DNA of 64,000 bases, from assembly GCA_965656875.1 (NCBI GenBank), contig CBFHMJ010000010.1, positions 62,001 to 126,000 of the forward strand, written 5' to 3'. This document shows, in pieces, positions 1 to 9,900 of this stretch. Positions within the stretch are counted from its first letter, which is position 1, and each line of letters begins with the position of its first letter. The stretch comes from CBFHMJ01 sp965656875 (GTDB lineage: Bacteria; Pseudomonadota; Gammaproteobacteria; Enterobacterales; Alteromonadaceae). The notes beneath the pieces are model-generated. The model saw only the letters and a list, made by a program, of their open reading frames with translations. It was not told the origin of the DNA and did no database searches. Made by a program: the position numbers and the translations under genes.

Positions 1-948
1 CCTACCAGCACATTGTCGTCGGTGATTTGCTTCACACTCGACCAGATCGTGGTTTCTGTCGGGCCGTACATGTTCCACAATTCACCGTTGGCCGGTGCAA
101 GTCGGGCCAACATGCTACGGGCCAGTTCCGGTGTCATCGCCTCACCACCACACAGCACTTTGAAGCCGGCTTTGGCCGCCCAGTCGTCCTGAATCAACAA
201 CATTTGCCAGGTCGATGGCGTTGCCTGCATCACATCAATTTCGTGTGTGGTCAGGTAATCGGCTAACAGAGCACCGTCTAATGTGGTGTCTTTCGTAGCA
301 ATATGCAGTTCAGCACCAATTAATAACGGTAAGTACAGTTCCAGTTTTGAGATATCAAAACCAATCGATGTGACCGCCAGGAATGTCTCCTCAGGCGTCA
401 TACCCGGCTGTTGCTGCATCGCTACCAGGAAGTTATGCAACGCCCGTTGCTCAATACACACACCTTTCGGTTTACCGGTCGAGCCTGAGGTATAGATCAC
501 ATACGCCAGATTCGCCGATGACAAACCCGCTACTTCCGGATTATGACGGTTTTCGCTCGTCGTAAAATCAACACTGTCCAGCGCGATAAAACGGAGCGTA
601 TCGCTGTCTTTCACATCCGCTAATGCGTCCTGCACATCACCTTTGGTCAGCACCAGTCGTGCCGCACTGTCTTCCAGATAATACGCCAGACGTTCTGCCG
701 GATAACCCGGGTCTAACGGCAGGTAAGCACCACCGGCTTTAAAGATTGCCAGTGCGCCGACCAACATTTCCACTGAACGTTCTGTACAAAGTCCGACAAA
801 CTGATCCGGGCCTACGCCCTGCTCAATCAGTCTGTGCGCCAGCACATTAGCCCGTTCATTCAGTTCCTGATAGCTAAGGCGGGTATCTTCAAACACCACG
901 GCAGTTTTATCCGGTGTTTGTGCCGCTTGTGCTTCGATTAACTGATGA
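1..948. repeat. Near-identical A-domain repeat, copy 1 (NRPS-D module 4)
   Basis: This segment matches 3214-4161 at a constant offset of 3213 bp (1071 codons, in frame), with about 23 mismatches in 948 bp counted by eye. It covers most of the adenylation domain including the Gly pocket. Similarity collapses just after 948 into the C-A linker. The other end is cut by the window edge, so the full extent is unknown. Confidence 0.93.
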
Positions 949-3900
949 ACTGATAATTCAGCCTGGTAATCCACATCAGTCTGATTCCATTGCGTAATCA
1001 ACTGACTTTTCGCTGTCTCAGACGTCAGGTTCAGATCGTTAACTGTAGTCTGAGTATTATCGATGATGCTGTTAATAAGCGTGTCAAAGCTGTCAGCCAT
1101 ACGCTGAATCGTTGCCGTTTCAAACAAGCTGGTGTTGTAATGCCATTGCAATTCCAACTTATCGGCTTCTTCGACAACATGCAGTTCCAGATCAAACTTA
1201 ATGCCCTTCTCTGCGTCTTCATCCACCTGCATTGGTGCAACTGTCAGATCACCCAGCTCAACCGCTTGTTGCTGTTCGAACGCTTGCGCTGCTGAGTTTT
1301 GCAGAATGAACATGACCTGGAATAACGGGCTGTGAGACACGCTACGCATTGGATTTAATGCTTCAACCAGGTTCTCAAACGGCACATCCTGATTATTGTA
1401 GGCCGATAAAATCATTGATTTATTGGCTGCCAGAAGCTGATCAAATGCCGGGTTATCGTCCAGGTCAGAACGAAGCACCAGGGTATTCACGAATAAACCG
1501 ATCAATCCCTCTACTTCAGGTAGTTTACGACCGGCAATCGGTGAACCCATCACAATATCGGTTTCACGACTGTAACGACTTAACAGCACAGAAAATGCTG
1601 TCTGAAGCAACATAAACAGTGTGACATCGTGACGCTGACACAGATCGTGTAATTGTGTCGCCTGCTTTGGTGTTAAAGCCGTTAACAAGCGTTTACCCAC
1701 GAACGTTTGTGTCGCTGGTCGCTTATGGTCCAGCGGTATACTATGCACCTGAGGAATGCCAGCCAGCGCTTCACGCCAGTAATCAATCTGAGCATCCAGC
1801 GCTTCTCCTTCCAGCCAGTTGCGTTGCCATGCCGCAAAATCGGCGTATTGCACCGGTAACCGATCAAATGGAATCGCTTGTTGTTGGCTAATCGCCTGAT
1901 AAGCAGTAATAAAATCGGACATGAACACGCCCAACGACCAACCATCAGACGCAATGTGATGCATATTGAATGTCACCACATGCTCATTATCCGCCAGTTG
2001 AATCACCTGGCCGCGTAGCATGGCATCTTTACGCAGGTTAAACGTTTGTCCTGCATCATCTTGTGATAGCGCTTCAACACGAACCTGCTGTTGATCAGCC
2101 GATTCACCACGTAAATCAAAGAAGTTAACCGGCACGGCCATTGATGAATGAATGACCTGATACGGACCATCATCATCTGCGGCAAATGTTGTTCGTAAGA
2201 CTTCGTGCTGGTCGGCTATCGCAGTGAAGGCTTGCTCCAGCGCATCGTGATCTAACGAACCAACTAAGCGAATAGCGCCAAAGATGTTGTATAGCGCACT
2301 ACCACCTTCAAACTGATCGATAAAAAACAGACGTTGTTGCGCGAATGAAAGCGGCAAACGCTGATCGCGGTTAGCAACGGTAATTGCTGGTAATGCTGCT
2401 GTTGCGGTTGATGTCAGCACATCAGCCAACTGAGCCACCGTCGGTTGTTCAAACAATGCTTTTAACGGTAATTCAAGCCCCAGCTGCTGACGAATCTGTC
2501 CTACCAGACGCTGAGCCAGTAAAGAATGACCACCGAGATTAAAGAAATTGTCATGAATACCAATCTGTTCGACGTGCAACAATGTTTGCCAGATGTCGCA
2601 TAACTGCTGTTGCAGTTCAGTAGCAGGAGCAACGTAGGTATTTTGCTCAACAGCAAACGACGAAGGTAATATCAACGCTTTACGGTCAGTTTTACCGTTT
2701 GGTGTTAACGGCATTTTGTCCATGAAAACATAAAGACCCGGCACCATGAATTCAGGCAGAGATTTCGCTAATTGAGCTTTCACTGCTTCAATGCTGTCTT
2801 CATTCAGGTCATCACTGGCAACGAAAGCCACCAGTTGTTTTTCCATGCCTTCCTGAACGTCCATGACCAGCACCGCACAGCTGTTCACGCCATCAATCAG
2901 CGAAAGTTGCGCTTCAATTTCACCCAGCTCAATCCGGAAACCACGGACTTTCACCTGATGGTCAATCCGCCCCAGGAATTCCAGCTCGCCTGCCACCGTC
3001 CAGCGCACTAAGTCACCGGTTTTATAGATACGGCCAGACGCTTTCTCTGACATAAACGGATCAGGAATAAACTGCTCAGCCGTTAAATCTGCCCGGTTGT
3101 TGTAACCGCGTGCCAGACCATCGCCACCAATGCACAGTTCGCCCGGACAACCCGGTGCCAGTAATCGTGCTTGTTGATCTAACACGTAGAACTGAGTATT
3201 CGCGATTGGCGGACCCACCAGTACATTGTCGTCGGTGATTTGCTTCACACTCGACCAGATAGTGGTTTCTGTCGGGCCGTACATGTTCCACAATTCACCG
3301 TTGGCCGGTGCAAGACGGGCCAACATGCTACGGGCCAGTTCCGGCGTCATCGCCTCACCACCACACAGCACTTTGAAGCCGGCTTTGGCCGCCCAGTCGT
3401 CCTGAATCAACAACATTTGCCAGGTTGATGGCGTTGCCTGCATCACATCAATTTCGTGTGTGGTCAGGTAATCGGCTAACAGAGCACCGTCTAATGTGGT
3501 GTCTTTCGCAGCAATATGCAGTTCAGCACCAATTAATAACGGTAAGTACAGTTCCAGTTTTGAGATATCAAAACCAATCGATGTGACGGCCAGGAATTTC
3601 TCATCAGACGTCATGCCCGGCTGTTGCTGCATCGCTACCAGGAAGTTATGCAACGCCCGTTGCTCAATACACACACCTTTCGGTTTACCGGTCGAGCCTG
3701 AGGTATAGATCACATACGCCAGATTCGCCGATGACAACCCCGCTACTTCTGGATTATGACGGTTTTCGCTCGTCGTAAAATCAACACTGTCCAGCGCGAT
3801 AAAACGGAGCGTATCGCTGTCTTTCACATCCGCTAATGCGTCCTGCACATCACCTTTGGTCAGCACCAGTTGTGCCGCACTGTCTTCCAGGTAATACGCC

Positions 3901-6900
3901 AGGCGTTCTGCCGGATAACCCGGGTCTAACGGCAGGTAAGCACCACCGGCTTTAAAGATTGCCAGTGCGCCGATCAACATTTCCGCTGAACGTTCTGTAC
4001 AAAGTCCGACAAACTGATCCGGGCCTACGCCCTGCTCAATCAGTCTGTGCGCCAGCACATTAGCCCGTTCATTCAGTTCCTGATAGCTAAGACGGGTATT
4101 TTCAAACACCACAGCGGTTTTATCCGGTGTTTGTGCCGCTTGTGCTTCGATTAACTGATGAATACACAAATCAGCGGCGTAATCGGTGTCAGTTTGATTC
4201 CATTGTTGAATCAACTGATGACGTGCTGCTGGCGAAGTAATATTCAAATCTTCAACCCGGGTTTCCAGGCTTTCACAGATTGAATCGACTAAAGTTGAGA
4301 ATCCGTCAGCAAAACGTTCGATGGTTTTCACATCGAACAAACTGGTATTGAAATTCCAGTGTAATTCCAGTCCGGTATCTGCATCTTGCGCATTTTCAGA
4401 GACATGTAATTCCAGGTCGAACTTGATCGCCTGCTCCGTTTCACCGTGGAACGACAAGGATTCGACTGACAAATCTCCCAGTCCCTGCGGTTCTGCATTC
4501 GGATTTGCCATGCCTTGCGCCACACTGTTTTGCAACACAAACATGATCTGGAACAGTGGACTGTGTGCGACACTTCGCACCGGGTTCAGCGTTTCTACCA
4601 GAGTTTCAAAAGGAACGTGCTGATGATTATAAGCCGACAAAATCATATCTTTGTTGGCGGTCAGTAATTCTGCAAAGGTGGGGTTTTCAGCCAGATCAGA
4701 ACGTAACACCAGGGTATTAACGAAGAAACCAATTAACGGTTCAACGGCCTGATGTTCACGACCCGCAATGGGTGAACCCATCACGATATCGGCTTCACGA
4801 CTGTAGCGACTCAGTAACACAGAAAAGACTGACTGTAACAACATGAACAGTGTCACATCCTGTTGCTGACAAAGCTCAGCCAGTGCCTGGCTCTGGTCTT
4901 TATTCAATGTCGATACCAGGCGTTTACCGACGAACTGCTGAACTGCCGGACGTTTAAAGTCCAGCGGTAAACTATGAACCTGAGGAATACCAGCCAATGC
5001 TTGCTGCCAGTAGTTAGTTTGTTGCGCCAGTTCATCGCCTTGCAGCCAGTTACGCTGCCAGTTGGCATAATCTGCATATTGAATTGTCAGTGGAGCAAAC
5101 GCTGGTGTCTGCCCCTGTGCCAATGCGTCATACGCCTGAATGAAATCAGACATAAACACACCCAACGACCAGCCATCAGATGCAATGTGATGCATATTAA
5201 ACAACACCGCAGTTTCATTGTCGGCCAGTTTAATCAGGGTTGCACGAACCATAACATCGTCTGTCAGGCTGAATGATGTCGTTACATCATCAGATATTAA
5301 TTGTTTTAATTTCGCTTGTTGTTGCGTCTCAGACAATTCACTCAGATCAACGTGAGAAACCGGTGTCGTGAACGATTCACGGATCACCAGGCTTGCCACC
5401 TCATCCAGTTGAACATAGTTAGTACGTAGTACTTCATGACGTTCAATCACTGCCCGTAATGCTGCATTGAATGCTTCTTCGTTTAATGTTCCGATCAAAC
5501 GAAATGCGCCCGGAATATTGTACTGCGCACTACCGCCTTCAAATTGATCCAGGAACCATAAGCGCTGCTGTTGATAAGACAGCGGCATAGCATCATGACG
5601 TTCAACGGCGGTTAACGCCGGTAATGAAGCTTGTTTATCTTTACTCTCAACCAGTTCTGCTAATTGCGCGACCGTTGGATTTGAGAACAAGGCTCGAAGG
5701 TCAACGTCAACGTTTAATTCCTGACGAATAGCAGCCATCAGACGCATGGCCATTAATGAATGACCACCAATCTGGAAGAAATTATCGTGAATACCCGGAT
5801 GACCTTCATCCAGTTGTAATAACTCACGCCAAATCGCAGCAACCGCCGACTCAATATCGTTTCGCGGCGCAACATAATTACTGCCTGTGATATTGAAATC
5901 AGGTTCCGGCAATTCAGCTCGATTTACCTTACCGTTACCACGTTGTGGGAATTTATCCAGCAACAGGAAGAAGCCTGGCACCATATACTCTGGCAATGCT
6001 GCCGTCAGCACCTGCTTGCATAAATTGATAAAGCTTTGAGAGGCGGTTTCATCAGCAACAATGCTGGTATCTGTTGGGATCACATACGCCACCAGCACCA
6101 GATTATCTTTGCTGCCATTCGGTGATTTCACCAGAACACGGGTATCTTTAACCGCATCCATATCCAGTAAACGTGACTCAATTTCACCCGGCTCAATCCG
6201 GAAACCCCGGATTTTGATCTGATCGTCCAAACGACCCAGATACTCAATGCCGCCATCTTCAAGACGACGACCACGGTCACCGGTGCGATAGAGTTTTTCC
6301 CCAAATTCAGCACCCAGCTGATGGGCTACAAACACTTTTTCTGTCAGGTCCGGTCGTGCCAGATAACCTTTAGAAACATGCTTACCTGCAACCACAATTT
6401 CACCCGGCATACCATCAGGCACCACACACTGTTGTTCATCCAGAATCAATAAACTGGTGTTAGTGGTCGGCACACCAATCGGCACATCAGCCGCATCAGG
6501 TTGATTGTCTTTATCAAACAGGTAGAAACTTACGTCTGACGTCACCTCGGTTGAACCGTACAGGTTCACTACCTGCGTAGTCGGTAATACCTGATTGATA
6601 GAATCCGCGAGATGGGTTTTCAGCGCTTCACCACTGATATACCAGTATTTGAGTTGCGCCAGTTTATGACCAGACGGCAAACTCACCAGAGTACGTGCCA
6701 ATGATGGTGCTGAGATTAATCGAGTAATGCCGTTATCGACCACCAAATCAATTAACGTTTCACCAGCAAGTACCAACGCTTTATCAATGATTTCAATACG
6801 TTTACCCGCTGCTAACGGCGTAAACAATTCGAATACCGCCCGGATAAATGACACAGAGGTGATATGACAACAGACTTCATCATCGGTGTAAGGGAAGACA

Positions 6901-9900
6901 TCATGCATCCAGTACACGCGAGCCATCAGTGAACGATGTGTGCCCATAACGCCTTTCGGACGTCCGGTAGAACCTGAGGTATAAATGATATGTGCGGTTT
7001 GATCCGGTGCAACTTCCGGGAAGTTGACGCCGTTATCAGCCATGCCTTGTGCCTGCACTAACGCATCATCCAGCGATACCATCGGATAATCCAGATTCGC
7101 CGCTTGTTGTAAGTGTGCGTCGGCCAGTGTCAGTCGTGGTGTGGCATCTTCAATCATCTGCTCAATCCGGCTCGCCGGGAAGTCAGGCGCCAGTGCAACA
7201 TAACCCGCACCCGCTTTAATGATTGCCATGATGCCAACAATCAAATTGATACCGCGCTCAGTATAAATACCGACTAAATCAGCATTCTGAACACCATTGG
7301 CGATTAACCACATCGCCAATTCGTCTGACTTATCAGCTAACTCGCCATAAGTCATAGTTTGCTGACCATCTTCAGTGGTGACACTCAGCGCGATCTGGTC
7401 CGGCATTGAATCACGGAAACCATCAACAACATGGTGAATAAAGGTTTCTGGATAATGCGCCACGTCTGGCTGATAGGTTTTTAGTAATTGTTGCTGTTGT
7501 TCCAACGAAGCAAATGCATACTGATTGACAGGTAATGCCGGATTTTCAACGACCTGAGTCAGGAACTGTTCAAAACCAGCGGCCATATTTTCAATCGTGT
7601 ACTGGTCGAATAATGCGGCGGAATAAACCCAGTTGAATACGAACTGCTGATGCTCATCTTTTGAGACATATAGCGTCATATCAGTCTTCGCCAGGTGTTC
7701 ATTATCATCGCCAAATGGCGTTAACGTCAGATCAGGTAATGCTACTGGCTCTTGTTCTGTTGATTCAAAGTAATTGACCATTAGCTGTGTCAACGGTTGG
7801 AAGCTAAGCTGACGACCCGGATTCAGCGCATCCACCAGCATTTCAAATGGCACATGCTGATTGGCATAAGCATCCAGAATCATCTGCTTATTTTGTTGTA
7901 GCAAGTGACTGAACGTCGGGTTGTCTGATAAATCATTCCGTAACACTAATGTATCAACGAACAGGCCGATTAAGCTTTCTGTGGCCTGATGGTGACGACC
8001 TGCATTTGGTGAGCCAACAACGATGTCTGTTTCGTTGCTGTAACGCGCAACCAGGGTTGCAAACGCAGTTTCAATCAGCATGAACGGTGTAATGTCCTGA
8101 AGAGAACACAATCGCTGCATCTTTTTCGATAGCTCCAGCGAGAATGTTGCCGACACCGTACCGCCACGAGTTTGCTGAATTTCAGGACGCACATGATCTA
8201 ACGGTAAGTTATGAACAGACGGAATGCCTTTAAGTTGCTCTTTCCAGTAATTCAGTTGTGCGTCTAAAACGTCGCCCTGTAGCCAGTCTCGTTGCCAACC
8301 TGCAAAGTCCAGATACTGGATCTCAAGCGGTACTAACGGGTTTGCCTCGCCAGCAGCAAAAGCCGCATATAAGCGATTGAACTCACTGATCATCACACCC
8401 ATAGACCAACCATCAGACACAATGTGATGCATGTTAAACAGCACAACGTGATGATCATCAGCCAGTTTGATCAGGTTGATACGTAATAACGGCGCGTTTG
8501 TCAGATCGAATGGCGTTGCAATATCAGCTTCAATTTTCGCGGCAACTTCCACTTGTTGTTGCGCAGTAGAAACATGAGTTAAATCAATGTCGTTTACCGG
8601 TAACTCAACGTCAGGTTCAATCACCAGCAACGCTTCACCATCGGAATCACTGGTAACATAACGACCCCGTAACACCTCATGGCGATTTAAAATCTCTGCT
8701 ACCGCTTGCTTAAATGCATCGACTTTTAATGAACCTTGCAGGTTAAATGCGGCAGGCATGTTGTAATGTGCTGAACCACCTTCCAGCTTGTCGATGAACC
8801 ACAAACGCTGCTGGCCAAATGACAATGGCAGTGCTTTATCACTGTCACGATCAAAGCGTTCAATGTCAGGCATCATCATGGATTCAGCCTGCTCAATAGC
8901 AATGGCTAATTCATTCAGATCCGCATGATTAAACAAATCACGTAACTGGATTTCTACCGACCATTCATCACGAATCTTACTGATGAGTTTAACGGCCAGT
9001 AATGAATGCCCGCCCAAAGCGAAGAAGTTCGCCTCGCGACCAATCCGCTCAACGGGCAGATTCAATAATTCAGCAAAAATCGCGGCCAGTGTTGTTTCTG
9101 TTTCACCTTCTGGCGCAACATACGCCTCATCAATGAAGCTTGGTTCCATTGCCTGAAGCGCTTTCAGGTCAATTTTACCATTCACTGTTACTGGCAGGCT
9201 GTCCAGCGGCATAAACGCCGATGGCATCATGTAATCCGGTAGCGAAGTTGCCAGATAGTCACGTAGTGTTTCCGTTGTCACGGCTTCTTTTGTCGTAAAC
9301 CAGGCAACAATCTTCGGTTGGCCGGATTGCTCGTCGTGGTGAATGATCACCGCAACAGATTCAATCGCATCGTGTTTTGCTAACTGCGATTCAATTTCGC
9401 CTAACTCGATACGGAAACCACGGATTTTCACCTGGGTATCTTTACGCCCCATAAAGTGTAAATTACCGTCCGGTAACCAACGCACCAAATCGCCCGTTTT
9501 ATACAAGGTTTGATAACCGGCTTTATCGGAGAAAGGATTAGCCGTAAATGCGTCAGCGGTCTGCTCTGGACGATTCAGATAACCATGACCGACACTGATC
9601 CCTGAGATGCAAAGTTCACCAATCGCACCTTCCGGCACCAGATGACCGTTATCATCGACAATCACCAGTTGATAACCAGACAACGGTTTACCCATATGTA
9701 ACCACGGATAACCCGACTGATACTGACCAATACACGCACAAACTGTACATTCAGACGGCCCGTAAGCATTCAGGAAACGACGCCCTTTCGCCCACATATC
9801 GGCTTGCTCTTTCGAACAGGCATCACCACCGACGGTTAACGTGGTAACTGACTGCCATTTATCGACAGTCAGATATGGCAATAATGCCGGTGTTAACATC

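Noticed and set aside
27..4623. Plus-strand open frames of 60-100 aa inside NRPS-D
   Set aside because: They are antisense to the synthetase. Their similarity to one another simply reflects the repeated A domains.
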